Assembly (NCBI RefSeq): GCF_017308975.1
Contig: NZ_JADWPD010000002.1
Location: 124,001 to 188,000 of the forward strand
Direction: 5' to 3'
Length of the DNA: 64,000 nt
DNA from: Amycolatopsis sp. MtRt-6
Lineage (GTDB): Bacteria > Actinomycetota > Actinomycetes > Mycobacteriales > Pseudonocardiaceae
The translations under genes were made by a program, and so were the position numbers. Shown here piece by piece: positions 51,658-60,844 of the stretch (the first letter of the stretch is position 1; the number at the start of each line of letters is the position of its first letter). The notes under the pieces were generated by a model. It had not been told where the DNA came from. It saw only the letters and a program-made list of their open reading frames with translations, and did no database searches.

Positions 51658-51940
51658 CGGTGTTCTCCTCCCGCCTGCCGGTTGATCACGCTAACAACGA
51701 GGAGCGGCGCGAAGATACCGTCCCGGCTCACAAATCGGATTCCGGAAACCTTTGCCCCGGTTAGTGTTCCCGGGTTTGTCCGGCAGGTGACAAACAGCGG
51801 TGCGGCCGTTGGTCCCGGCGTGACAGAACCCGCTCCCGGCGCAGGGCCGGCGGTTGCCAAGTCCGATCCCGTGTGAGTACATGACGTCCGCGCCGACGAC
51901 GGCGCGAACTCTCCACGAGGCGCGGCAAGGGGTGTGAGCC
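51658..51940. other. 283-bp divergent intergenic region (MMPL / PucR) with an inverted repeat
   Basis: GTTTGTC (51774-51780) and GACAAAC (51789-51795) are perfect complements with an 8-nt spacer; this is the clearest operator candidate for the adjacent PucR. Toward the PucR gene TTGCCA (51854-51859) and TACATG (51878-51883) are 18 bp apart and could be a weak promoter. No short gene with a convincing ribosome-binding site is seen. Confidence 0.5.
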
Positions 51941-53188
51941 ATGACCCGGACGATCACGCAGGCGACGATCCCGCAGCCGCGGGGCACCGGCCGCGCGCGG
52001 CAGCTGTGGTGCTCGCTGCCGACGGAGCTCGCGCGCCGGTTCCGGCCGCACGCCGACCCGCTCACCCAGCGCATCCTCGAAGAGATCCAGCGGGCCGTGC
52101 CCGAGTACGCCAAGCCCCTCGAAGGCGAGTTCGGCAGGATGATCGTGCTGGCGATCGAGCAGGCGGTCCTCAGCTGCATCGACAGCATCGAGGACCTGGC
52201 GTCCACACAGGACAACTGGGCGAAGCTGTTCGTGGAGGTCGGCAAGCGCGTGCACCACGACGGCGGCAGCCTCAATTCCCTGCAGGCCGCCTACCGCGCG
52301 GGCGGCCGCGCGGCATGGCGCTACGTGGCCGAGCTGGGCCAGGCCCACCGCTTCCCGGCGGCGGTGCTCTGCATCGGCGCGGAGGCGATTTTCGCCTACG
52401 TGGAAGAGATTTCCTCCTATTCGGTCGAGGGCTACACATTGGCGCAGGCGATGGCGACAGGCACGCTCGAACGACGGCGGCGCCGGCTGCTCGAACTGCT
52501 GCTGGCCACCCCGCCGTCCTCGCCGGCCGCGCTGGCGACGATGGCCAAGGCGGCGCAGTGGACGATGCCGGAGCAGGTCACGGTCGTCGCCCTCGACCCG
52601 CGGACCGACCAGCACCCGCCGCCGACCCCGCAGCTCGCCACCGACGTGCTCCTGGACCTCGACGGCCCGGAGCCGTGCCTGCTGACCCCGAACCCGGACC
52701 GGGACCTGCGCGGCCTCGAAGGCCGTCTGCCGGGCTGGCGCGCGGCGGTCGGCCCCCGGGTCCGCCCGGCGGAGGCGGCGACGTCGTTGCTGTGGGCCCG
52801 CCGCACGCTCGACCTGGTCCGCCGCGGCCTGGCCGGCGACAGCGCGGTCACGCACACGGACGACCATCTGGCGACGCACTGGCTGCTGATCGACCCGTTC
52901 CTGCTGGACGAGCTGTCGGCGAAGGCGCTGGCGCCGTTCGCGGGCCTGACGGTGAAGCAGCAGACGCGGTTGTCGGAGACGTTGCTGAGCTGGCTGGAGC
53001 ACAACGGGAACACGCCGGAGATCGCGCAGGCCCTGCGGATCCACCCCCAGACGGTCCGGTACCGCGTGAGCCAGCTGAGCGACCTGTTCGGCGACCGGCT
53101 GGCGGACCCGGCGAAGCGGCTGGAGATCCAGATGGCCCTGCGCGCCCACCACCTGCTGGGCACCCGCCCGGCCACAGGCGAACGCTGA
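51941..53188 (+). CDS. PucR family transcriptional regulator, paralogue of 33307-34521
   Basis: A 415-residue regulator with a helical N-terminal domain (LNSLQAAYRAGGRAAWRYV) and C-terminal PucR HTH (TPEIAQALRIHPQTVRYRVS). Domain order, length and motif wording match the PucR protein at the other edge of the lipid locus. It is divergent from the MMPL gene and the probable binder of the repeat at 51774-51795. The ligand is unknown. Confidence 0.87.
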   Translation: MTRTITQATIPQPRGTGRARQLWCSLPTELARRFRPHADPLTQRILEEIQRAVPEYAKPLEGEFGRMIVLAIEQAVLSCIDSIEDLASTQDNWAKLFVEVGKRVHHDGGSLNSLQAAYRAGGRAAWRYVAELGQAHRFPAAVLCIGAEAIFAYVEEISSYSVEGYTLAQAMATGTLERRRRRLLELLLATPPSSPAALATMAKAAQWTMPEQVTVVALDPRTDQHPPPTPQLATDVLLDLDGPEPCLLTPNPDRDLRGLEGRLPGWRAAVGPRVRPAEAATSLLWARRTLDLVRRGLAGDSAVTHTDDHLATHWLLIDPFLLDELSAKALAPFAGLTVKQQTRLSETLLSWLEHNGNTPEIAQALRIHPQTVRYRVSQLSDLFGDRLADPAKRLEIQMALRAHHLLGTRPATGER

Positions 53189-53284
53189 CCGGCCCGGGAG
53201 CGCCTCCCGGGCTTCGGCCGGTGTCGCACCCACCGCCGGACCCGGCTGACACCGGCGGCGCGGTCGGCTAGGGTTCTTCCCAGG

Positions 53285-53300
53285 CTGTTAGCGCTAACAG
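53285..53300. promoter_or_regulatory. Perfect palindrome CTGTTAGCGCTAACAG upstream of galactose mutarotase
   Basis: All 16 bases equal the site at 2248-2263 before the alpha-galactosidase. It ends 19 bp before the galM start, between the promoter region and the GGAGGAT ribosome-binding site, an ideal place for repression. Confidence 0.82.
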
Positions 53301-53319
53301 TCGGTTGGAGGATCCCCGC

Positions 53320-54411
53320 ATGACCGCGCTCGAACTCACCCGGGAGTTGTTCGGCCAGACCGACGGCACCGACGTCCACCGGTACACGCTGGGGCGGCCC
53401 GGCGGGCCCGTCGTGCGCGTGCTCGACTACGGCGGCGTGCTGCAGTCGTTCGAAGCGCCGGACCGCGACGGGCGGCCCGGCAACGTCGTCCTCGGCTTCG
53501 CCGGCCTCGGCTCCTACGTCGCCAACAACCGGCCCGGCGCGGACCGCGTCTTCCTCGGCGCGGTGATCGGGCGGTACGCCAACCGGATCGCCGGCGGCAC
53601 CTTCACCCTCGACGGCGTCCGGTACCGGGTGCCCCTGAACAACGGCAAGAACAGCCTGCACGGCGGCCCCGCCGGCTTCGACACGCGGATCTGGGCGGCG
53701 ACCGAAATCCGCGACGACGACGGCGTCGCGGTGCGGCTCTCCCTGGTCAGCCCGGACGGCGACCAGGGCTACCCCGGCCGGCTCGCCACCGAGGTCACCT
53801 ACCGCCTCGACGCGCGCGACCGGCTGCGCATCACCTACCGGGCGACCACCGACGCGCCGACCGTCGTCAACCTCACCAACCACACCTACTGGAACCTGGC
53901 CGGCGAAGGAACCGGCGACGTCCACGAGCACCGGCTGGAGATCGCCGCGAGCCGGTTCTGCCCCACCGGCGACGACCTCATCCCGGCCGGCGACCCGGCC
54001 CCGGTCGAGGGCACGCCGTTCGACTTCCGCCGACCGGCGGCGATCGGCGCCCGCATCGGCGAGCCCGATCCCCAGCTCGTGATCGGCCAGGGCTACGACC
54101 ACAACTGGGTGCTCGACGCCGGCTCGCCGTTCGCCGCCCGCGTGTGGGACCCGGCGTCCGGCCGGCTGCTGACGATGTGGACGACCGAACCGGGCCTCCA
54201 GTTCTACTCGGGCAACTACCTCACCGCGGCCCTGACCGGCACCGGCGGCCGCCCGTACCACCGCGGCGCCGGTTTCGCGCTGGAGGCGCAGCACTTCCCT
54301 GACTCCCCCAACCGCCCCGGCTTCCCCAGCACGGTGCTCCGGCCCGGCGAGGTCTACCACCAGGAGACGGTGTACGCGCTGACCACCGCGGACGAGCCGC
54401 CCGTGGCGTGA
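53320..54411 (+). CDS. galM: Aldose 1-epimerase (galactose mutarotase)
   Basis: A 363-residue GalM: GRYANRIAGGTF, NNGKNSLHGG (first catalytic His region), NLTNHTYWNLAG (catalytic His) and a C-terminal LEAQHFPDSPNRPGFPSTVL with the catalytic Glu. It interconverts beta- and alpha-D-galactose before galactokinase. No signal peptide. ATG 53320 has GGAGGAT (53307-53313) upstream. The operator shared with the secreted alpha-galactosidase links galactose release outside to mutarotation inside. Confidence 0.92.
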   Translation: MTALELTRELFGQTDGTDVHRYTLGRPGGPVVRVLDYGGVLQSFEAPDRDGRPGNVVLGFAGLGSYVANNRPGADRVFLGAVIGRYANRIAGGTFTLDGVRYRVPLNNGKNSLHGGPAGFDTRIWAATEIRDDDGVAVRLSLVSPDGDQGYPGRLATEVTYRLDARDRLRITYRATTDAPTVVNLTNHTYWNLAGEGTGDVHEHRLEIAASRFCPTGDDLIPAGDPAPVEGTPFDFRRPAAIGARIGEPDPQLVIGQGYDHNWVLDAGSPFAARVWDPASGRLLTMWTTEPGLQFYSGNYLTAALTGTGGRPYHRGAGFALEAQHFPDSPNRPGFPSTVLRPGEVYHQETVYALTTADEPPVA

Positions 54412-54460
54412 GCGACAATCACGCGGCGGACGCCGACGACCGCCGTTACCCTCGCCGGTC

Positions 54461-55177
54461 ATGGGAGATCTTTCCGCCGTCGCCGGGGACCTCGCCCCCA
54501 CCGGCACCCTGCGCGCCGCCGTCAACCTCGGCAATCCCGTGCTCGCGCACGGCACGCCGGCGGACCCGGGCGGGGTCACGGTCGACCTCGCGCGCGAAGT
54601 GGCGGCGCGCCTGGACGTTCCCGTGCGGTTCCACTGCTTCGACGCAGCCCGGAAGTCGTTCGAGGCACTGACCTCGGGCGCGGCCGACCTCGGCTTCCTG
54701 GCGATCGAACCTGCCCGCGCGGACCGGGTGGCGTTCACCCCGCCGTACGTCGTCATCGAAGGCGTGTACGTCGTGCCGGACGGCTCGCCGTTCGCCACGA
54801 CGGCCGACGTCGACCGGCCGGACGTCCGGATCGGCGTCAAGGAGGGCTCCGCGTACGACCTGTATCTGACGCGGACCGTGCAGCACGCCACGATCGTGCG
54901 CGGCGAGGACGGCGTGACGGCGTTCGAGGCGCAGGGCCTGGAGGTGGCCGCCGGGATCCGCCAGCCGATGACCGCCTACGCCGCCGCCCATCCGGGCACC
55001 CGGGTGCTGCCCGGGCGTTTCATGGAGATCCGGCAGGCGGTCTGCACCACCCCGGACCGCCGTCCGGAGACCATCGCGTTCCTGAACGACCTGGTCGAGG
55101 AGCTGAAGGCGACCGGGTTCGTCGCCGACGCGCTGCGCCGCGCGAACCAGGACGCCACGGTCGCCCCGCCCGCCTGA
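54461..55177 (+). CDS. Family 3 solute-binding-like protein without signal peptide
   Basis: A 238-residue periplasmic-binding-protein fold: LRAAVNLGNPVL then GVTVDLAREVAARLDV, KSFEALTSGAADLGFLAI, and RADRVAFTPPYVVIEG are the usual amino-acid-binding-protein landmarks. It starts MGDLSAVAGDL with no export signal or lipobox, and no permease or ATPase gene is next to it. It may be a cytoplasmic ligand-binding protein or use a partner system elsewhere. Confidence 0.8.
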   Translation: MGDLSAVAGDLAPTGTLRAAVNLGNPVLAHGTPADPGGVTVDLAREVAARLDVPVRFHCFDAARKSFEALTSGAADLGFLAIEPARADRVAFTPPYVVIEGVYVVPDGSPFATTADVDRPDVRIGVKEGSAYDLYLTRTVQHATIVRGEDGVTAFEAQGLEVAAGIRQPMTAYAAAHPGTRVLPGRFMEIRQAVCTTPDRRPETIAFLNDLVEELKATGFVADALRRANQDATVAPPA

Positions 55178-55182
55178 CGACG

Positions 55183-55692
55183 CTATTTGCCGGTCACGCC
55201 GTCGACCAGCTCGCGGCCGACGTCGAGGTGCCCGGCGTGCCGGGCGAAGCTCTGCACCAGGTGGCACATGATCCACGCGAACGTCGGGTGCTCTTCGGCA
55301 CCGCCGCGGCGAGTGGTGCGGACGGCCCGCGCGTCCAGCGAGGTGACTGCGGCGAGCCGGGCGCAGTGTTCGCGCTCCGCCAGGAAGAAGGCGGTGATGT
55401 CCGCCGAGGGTTCCGCCGGCGCGACGAACCACTCCTGCTCGGCGGTGCGGGGCCAGGAGCAGTCGACGTCCTCCCCGGCGAACAGGTACCGGATCCAGAA
55501 GCGTTCGGTGCAGGCGAGGTGTTTGACCATGCCCAGCGGCGTCCAGCCCGAAGGCAGCACACTCCGGCGCAGATCACGTTCGGAGAGACCGTCGAGCTTG
55601 CGCAGGACGACGGCGGCGTTGTGGTCGAGGTAGCCCAGCAGCAGCGCGCGCGGATCGGCCAGCGTAGGCGGGGGTTCGGGCGTCTCGACCAT
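55183..55692 (-). CDS. DinB/DUF664-like four-helix metal-binding protein
   Basis: A 169-residue DinB-superfamily protein: helix one with a conserved LLGYLDHNAAVVLRKLDGL, then HLACTERFWIRYL and near the end FARHAGHLDVGRELVDG; the three histidines of these motifs form the metal site in the family. Some relatives are mycothiol- or bacillithiol-dependent transferases. It converges with the solute-binding gene 5 bp away. Confidence 0.8.
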   Translation of the reverse strand: MVETPEPPPTLADPRALLLGYLDHNAAVVLRKLDGLSERDLRRSVLPSGWTPLGMVKHLACTERFWIRYLFAGEDVDCSWPRTAEQEWFVAPAEPSADITAFFLAEREHCARLAAVTSLDARAVRTTRRGGAEEHPTFAWIMCHLVQSFARHAGHLDVGRELVDGVTGK

Positions 55693-55803
55693 GATCGAAA
55701 AGGTAGTGGGCGGCCACTCGGGGCGAAGGGTTCCCACGCCCTCACGAACGCGTGACCGGCGGCAGCGGGCCGACCTGATCGGGCAGGGAAGAACGTGACA
55801 GTT

Positions 55804-55819
55804 AGCGGACAACTCCGCT
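55804..55819. promoter_or_regulatory. Short stem-loop upstream of the STAND-like gene
   Basis: AGCGGA (55804-55809) and TCCGCT (55814-55819) flank CAAC. The same sequence type recurs at the start codon region, CGGAG-AA-CTCCG at 55878-55889, so the leader may fold and affect translation of the NTPase gene. Function unproven. Confidence 0.35.
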
Positions 55820-55873
55820 CGACGGCCCGCGCGGGCCGGGCGCTGGGCACGTTCGCCCCGGGATGATGGCCCG

Positions 55874-58800
55874 GTGACGGAGAACTCCGCTTCGGGCCGG
55901 TTCACCGGACCGGTGTTCCAGGCCGGGACGGTATGGGGTGACGTGCACGTCGGCGGGTTCGGTCCGGTGCGCAGCCACTACCTCAGCCGTGTCGAGTCCT
56001 TCGCGCCCCCGTGCCTGGAGGATCGCGAGGAAGAACGCGCCGAACTGGCCCGGTTCTGCACCGACCCCGCCACCGAAGGTGCGTACGCCTGGTGGCGGGC
56101 CGAGGCGTGGTCGGGAAAGTCGGCACTGCTGGCGACCTTCGTGCTGAATCCGCCACCCGGGGTCGAACTCGTCGCGTTCTTCATCACCGGGAGCCAGCCG
56201 GACCAGAGCGATCGCCGGGCGTTCGTCGACAACCTGCTCGAGCAGCTCTGCGCACTGCGGGGAACGCCGCTTCCGCCGTCGACCGACGCGACCCGCGAGG
56301 CGCAGCTGCGGGGTCTGCTCGCCGAAGCCGCCGGGGACTGCCGCGAGCGCGGTGTGCAGTTCGCGCTCGTCGTGGACGGGCTGGACGAGGACCGCGGTCT
56401 GGACGGCAGCCCCGACGCCCACAGCATCGCGGCCCTGCTCCCGGCGCGTCCACCGGCGGGGATGCGCGTGATCGTGTCCGGGCGGAGCAGCAGGCCCTTG
56501 CCCGGCGACGTCCCCGACGACCACCCCCTGCGCGAGCCGGCGATCATCCGCCCGCTCGCCCCGTCCGCGAAGGCCGGTGCCGTGCGCGAAGCCAAAGAAC
56601 GCGATCTGAACCGTCTTCTCCGCGGCTCCCCGTGCGAGCAGGACGTTCTCGGCCTGATCACCGCGGCGGCCGGCGGTCTCACCACGCCGGACCTGGTCGC
56701 CTTGACCGGCGCCATCGACTGGGAGATCGACGACTGCCTGCACACGGCGACCGGACGCAGCTTCGCCTGCCGTCCCCCGGAGCGTCCCGGGCTCACCGAC
56801 GAAGTCCACGTCTTGGCGCACGAGCAGCTCCTGGTCACCGCGCGGGCGAAGCTGGGTTCCCGGCTCGCGGGCTACCGGCAGCGCCTGCACGACTGGGCAG
56901 ACGGCTACGCGGCCAGGGGATGGCCGCCGGACACGCCCGAGTACCTCCTGCGGGGCTACTTCTCGATGCTTCTGGCCGAGCAGGACCTGCCCCGCATGCT
57001 CGCCTGCGCCACGGATCCCCGTCGCCACCGGCTCGCCCTGGTCCGGGCCGGCGGTGACGGTGCCGCACTTGGCGAGATCACCGCGACGCAGAACCTCGTC
57101 CTCGCTTCGGCGCAGCCGGACCTCGTCGCTCTCGCCCGGCTCGCGGTCCACCGCGTGCACCTGCTCCGGGGCAACAGCAGGGTGCCGGCGTCGCTGCCGT
57201 CAGGCTGGGCCTTCCTCGGCCGGCTGGACCGGGCGGAGGCGATGATCGAGGCCATCAGGCACCCGTACGACCGCATCGATGCCCTGGTCGCCACCGCGGT
57301 GGTGTGTCACAGCAAGGGCGAATCCCGGCAGGCAGCCCGCTTGTTCGATCAGGCGGAGGAACACGCGGCCGTGCTCAACCAGTTCTTCGGAGCCGGTTCG
57401 GTGCTTTCACTGGCCGAGGCCGCCGCGGACGCCGGCGACCACGACCGGGCGCGACGCGTGGTCGAGCTCGTCCAACAGTCCAACGAACGCGCGGAGGCGC
57501 TCGCGCTCATGGCCCGCGCCGTCGCATCGGACACGCCGGCCAGAGCTGAGGCGCTCCTGGCCGAAGCGGCGGAACTGCGCCAAGGCGACAAACCGTCCGG
57601 CTGCGCCGAAGCATTCGGCGCGGTGGCCGCCGCCGCCGCGAAGCTGGGCCAGCCGGCGCGCGCCGCGGCACGGCTGGACGACGCGGAAGCCGCGCTCGAG
57701 GCGGGCCGTTCGTCCGGAAGGACCGTTTTCGCCGGTTCGGTGGCCGAGTACGCCGCTCTCGCCGACGACGACGAGCGTGCCCTGCGTATCCTGGATTCGG
57801 TGGCGGACCGGGACCACCGTGAGCGGTGGCTCCGGCGGATCATCCGGATCACGGCCGGACGGGATCGGCAACGCGCGGAAGCCATCGCCCGGACGACCTC
57901 GGCACCCTCGTTGCTGTGCGTCCGGCTGGCGGCAGCCGCTTCGTCGATCCGGCACAAGGACCCGGCCCAGGCGTCCCGGCTGAGCGCCGAGGCGCTCGAC
58001 GCCGCTCTACGGGTGGAAGATCCCGCGCAACGGCGTGCGGCCCTGATCGCGGTCGCCCCGGCGATCGCGGAAACCGGGGACCCGCATCGCGCGGTGACCA
58101 TCACGCGGGAGTACGCCACTCTGGCCATGGACGTGACCGCGGTCTTCGCCGTGGCGGCAGCTCTTCTGCGCGCCGGCGAACTCGACGAAGCCGGTGAACT
58201 CCTGGAGCTGACCGAGCAGGTGGCCCGCCGGACGGACGGCGAGTACGACCAGCGCATCTCCGTGCTGTGGGTCAGAACCATGGCCGACCACGAAGATTTC
58301 GACCGGGCGGAGCGTCAAGCCGCCCTCTTGACCGACGCCACGGCCCGGGCATCCGCCTGGGCCGCCATCACCGAAGGCGCGGTGACGGCGGGCGACCTCG
58401 ACCGTGCCGAGCGGGCGCTGTCCCGCATCGCCGACCCGGGGCTGGAATGGCGGCCGCGGCAGGACGTGATCCGGGCCCTCCTGGCAGCCGGCCTGCCGGA
58501 CCGCGCGCGAGCCGTCGCGCGGAACGCGGACGATCCCCGGGAACGCGCGCACGCGGTGCTGCTGGTGGCGAAGCTGACGCACGACGGTGCGCTGCTCGAC
58601 GAAGCCCAGCGCCTCGCCGAGGCGCAGTTCGCCCCCCTCGAGGCGATGACGTACCTCGAAGAATTGATCGCGGTCGTCGCGGACTGGGGCGACCGCGACC
58701 GCACGATTGCCCTGATCGACCGCCTCCGGCCTCTCGCGCAAGCGATCAGCGAAGACCCAGACGACGCGTCCGCGCCGGGGGCCACGGAGGTACAGCGCGT

Positions 58801-59080
58801 CCTGAAGCTCTGCTCGGGCCGAATCCGAAGCCTGACCGACGTCGGCCAACACGTCTCGACGTGGGGAACGATCATGCGGCACTGGGCACGCACAACAGCG
58901 ACCTCCGCGGTTCCCGGCCGTTTCCCCATGCCCGACACCCGGGGACTGTCCCCGGCGCGGGCGGTGGCGAAGCAGCTGGCCGAGCACGACTGGGCCTACG
59001 TCGTCGAGGACCTCGTCGACATCTGCCCCGACGCCTACCCGGCGATCATCGCCGAACTCGACAAGCTCGCCATCGGCTGA
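55874..59080 (+). CDS. STAND-like NTPase with C-terminal helical (TPR-like) repeats
   Basis: A 1068-residue cytoplasmic protein. A short N-terminal motif FQAGTVWGDVHVGG (15-28) resembles the 'QAG-x-V-x-G-D-V-H' segment seen ahead of STAND/NACHT modules in actinobacteria. The NTPase follows: Walker A-like AEAWSGKS (76-83, first Gly replaced by Ala), Walker B LVVDGLDED (165-173), sensor-like VIVSGR (199-204). From about residue 340 to 1060 the chain is Ala/Arg/Leu-rich helical repeats, many of form 'A...A..GD...A'. STAND proteins are signal-gated switches in defence or regulation. No obvious effector enzyme is fused, so it may work through a partner. GTG start. Confidence 0.78.
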   Translation: MTENSASGRFTGPVFQAGTVWGDVHVGGFGPVRSHYLSRVESFAPPCLEDREEERAELARFCTDPATEGAYAWWRAEAWSGKSALLATFVLNPPPGVELVAFFITGSQPDQSDRRAFVDNLLEQLCALRGTPLPPSTDATREAQLRGLLAEAAGDCRERGVQFALVVDGLDEDRGLDGSPDAHSIAALLPARPPAGMRVIVSGRSSRPLPGDVPDDHPLREPAIIRPLAPSAKAGAVREAKERDLNRLLRGSPCEQDVLGLITAAAGGLTTPDLVALTGAIDWEIDDCLHTATGRSFACRPPERPGLTDEVHVLAHEQLLVTARAKLGSRLAGYRQRLHDWADGYAARGWPPDTPEYLLRGYFSMLLAEQDLPRMLACATDPRRHRLALVRAGGDGAALGEITATQNLVLASAQPDLVALARLAVHRVHLLRGNSRVPASLPSGWAFLGRLDRAEAMIEAIRHPYDRIDALVATAVVCHSKGESRQAARLFDQAEEHAAVLNQFFGAGSVLSLAEAAADAGDHDRARRVVELVQQSNERAEALALMARAVASDTPARAEALLAEAAELRQGDKPSGCAEAFGAVAAAAAKLGQPARAAARLDDAEAALEAGRSSGRTVFAGSVAEYAALADDDERALRILDSVADRDHRERWLRRIIRITAGRDRQRAEAIARTTSAPSLLCVRLAAAASSIRHKDPAQASRLSAEALDAALRVEDPAQRRAALIAVAPAIAETGDPHRAVTITREYATLAMDVTAVFAVAAALLRAGELDEAGELLELTEQVARRTDGEYDQRISVLWVRTMADHEDFDRAERQAALLTDATARASAWAAITEGAVTAGDLDRAERALSRIADPGLEWRPRQDVIRALLAAGLPDRARAVARNADDPRERAHAVLLVAKLTHDGALLDEAQRLAEAQFAPLEAMTYLEELIAVVADWGDRDRTIALIDRLRPLAQAISEDPDDASAPGATEVQRVLKLCSGRIRSLTDVGQHVSTWGTIMRHWARTTATSAVPGRFPMPDTRGLSPARAVAKQLAEHDWAYVVEDLVDICPDAYPAIIAELDKLAIG

Positions 59081-59197
59081 GCACGCGGCGTATTGCCCCC
59101 TTGTCGTCGCCGTCATCGGTGCGACATCGCGTCTTCTCGACGGTCGCAACGAGTGCTACGTTCCAGGGAGGGGGCGGTCGAGGCAGAGGAGCTCGCG

Positions 59198-60796
59198 ATG
59201 AGGCTTACTCCCAGCGCTCACACCGACTCGTTCTGCCGCGACCGGCTGCCGCCCGGCGAGCAGTGGCCGCGGCTCGTGTTCGACCTGCCGGAGCTGCGCT
59301 ACCCCGACCGGCTCAACGCCGCGACGGCGTTGCTCGACGACACCGTCGCCCGCCTCGGCCCGGAGCGGCCCTGCCTGCGCTCGCCGCACGAGACGTGGAG
59401 CTACGGCGACGTCCTGGCGCGCGCCAACCGGATCGCCCACGTGCTCACCGCCGAGCTCGGGGTGGTGCCGGGCAACCGCGTGCTGCTGCGCGGCACCAAC
59501 ACGCCGTGGCTCGCGGCGTGCTGGCTCGGCGTCCTCAAGGCCGGAGCCGTCGCCGTGACGACCATGCCGATGCTGCGCCGCGGCGAGCTCGCCAAGATCA
59601 CCGACCGGGCGCGGCCCACGGTGGCCCTGTGTGACGAGCACCTGCTCGACGAGCTGCCGCCCGGGCTACCCGTGGTGTCCTACGGCGCCGCGTCCAATCA
59701 CACCGGGCTGGCCGAACGCTGCGCCCGGCATCCGGTGACGTTCGCCGACGTGCCGACGGCCGCCGACGACGTCGCCCTGCTCGCCTTCACCTCCGGCACG
59801 ACCGGGACACCGAAGGCCACCATGCACTTCCACCGCGACCTGCTCGCCATCGCCGACACGTTCTCCCGGCACGTCGTCCGGCCCACCCCGGACGACCTCT
59901 TCTGCGGCACCCCGCCGCTGGCCTTCACCTTCGGCCTGGGCGGCCTCCTGGTGTTCCCGCTGCGCGCCGGCGCCTCGGTGCTCCTGGTGGAACGCGCAAC
60001 CCCCAAGGAGCTGGCCTCCATCGTCGCCGAGCACGGCGTGACAGTGCTGTTCACCGCGCCGACCGCCTACCGCGCGATCCTCGGCTCCGGCGACGGGCCC
60101 CTGCTGGCCGGGATCCGCCGCGCCGTCTCCGCCGGCGAAGCACTGCCCGCCGCCGTCGCCGAGCAGTACCGCGACACCGTCGGATCGCCGTTGATCGACG
60201 GCATCGGCAGCACGGAGATGCTGCACGTGTTCATCTCCGCGGCCGGCGACGACGCCCGCCCCGGCCGGACCGGCAAGGTCGTCCCCGGCTTCCGCGCCGC
60301 CGTCCTCGACCTCGACGGCCACCCGGTCCCGGACGGCAGGCCTGGACTGCTCGCCGTCCAGGGCCCCACCGGCTGCCGCTACCTCGACGACCCGCGGCAG
60401 ACCGACTACGTCCGCGACGGCTGGAACATCACCGGCGACACCTACGTGCGCGAACCCGACGGCTACTTCCGGTTCGTGGCGCGCAGCGACGACATGATCG
60501 TCTCTTCCGGTTACAACATCGCGGCTCCCGAGGTCGAAGAAGTGCTCCTGACACACCCGGACGTCGAGGAGTGCGCGGTCGTGGGCACGCCCGACCCGGA
60601 TCGGGGCGCGGTCGTGACCGCCTTCGTCGTGCTCCGGCCCGGCGTCGCCCCGGGCCCGGACGTCGTGCGCGCCCTGCAGGAGCACGCCAAAGCCGCGGCC
60701 GCGCCGTACAAGTACCCGCGCCGGGTGCGCTTCCTCGACGCCTTGCCGCGCAATGCCAGCGGCAAGCTGCAGCGATACCTGCTGCGCGAGCGCTGA
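59198..60796 (+). CDS. Acyl-CoA ligase of the benzoate/aminobenzoate-CoA ligase type
   Basis: A 532-residue ANL enzyme: LLAFTSGTTGTPKATMHFH (A3), DGIGSTEMLHVFIS (A5), GWNITGDTYVRE, and C-terminal ALPRNASGKLQRYL with the catalytic Lys. The 'HFHRD' and 'GIGSTEMLH.F.S' wording is typical of benzoate- and 2-aminobenzoate-CoA ligases. It would activate an aromatic acid to its CoA ester. ATG 59198 has AGAGGAG upstream. No aromatic-degradation genes flank it. A terminator follows at 60801-60844. Confidence 0.86.
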   Translation: MRLTPSAHTDSFCRDRLPPGEQWPRLVFDLPELRYPDRLNAATALLDDTVARLGPERPCLRSPHETWSYGDVLARANRIAHVLTAELGVVPGNRVLLRGTNTPWLAACWLGVLKAGAVAVTTMPMLRRGELAKITDRARPTVALCDEHLLDELPPGLPVVSYGAASNHTGLAERCARHPVTFADVPTAADDVALLAFTSGTTGTPKATMHFHRDLLAIADTFSRHVVRPTPDDLFCGTPPLAFTFGLGGLLVFPLRAGASVLLVERATPKELASIVAEHGVTVLFTAPTAYRAILGSGDGPLLAGIRRAVSAGEALPAAVAEQYRDTVGSPLIDGIGSTEMLHVFISAAGDDARPGRTGKVVPGFRAAVLDLDGHPVPDGRPGLLAVQGPTGCRYLDDPRQTDYVRDGWNITGDTYVREPDGYFRFVARSDDMIVSSGYNIAAPEVEEVLLTHPDVEECAVVGTPDPDRGAVVTAFVVLRPGVAPGPDVVRALQEHAKAAAAPYKYPRRVRFLDALPRNASGKLQRYLLRER

Positions 60797-60800
60797 CGGG

Positions 60801-60844
60801 GGTGACGGGCCCGCTGCCGAGGTGGGGTGGCGGTGGGCCCGTCA
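60801..60844. terminator. Hairpin terminator after the benzoate-CoA-ligase-like gene
   Basis: GTGACGGGCCC (60801-60811) pairs perfectly with GGGCCCGTCAC (60834-60844), 22-nt loop. It begins four bases after the stop codon, the expected place for intrinsic termination in a high-GC genome. Confidence 0.8.
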
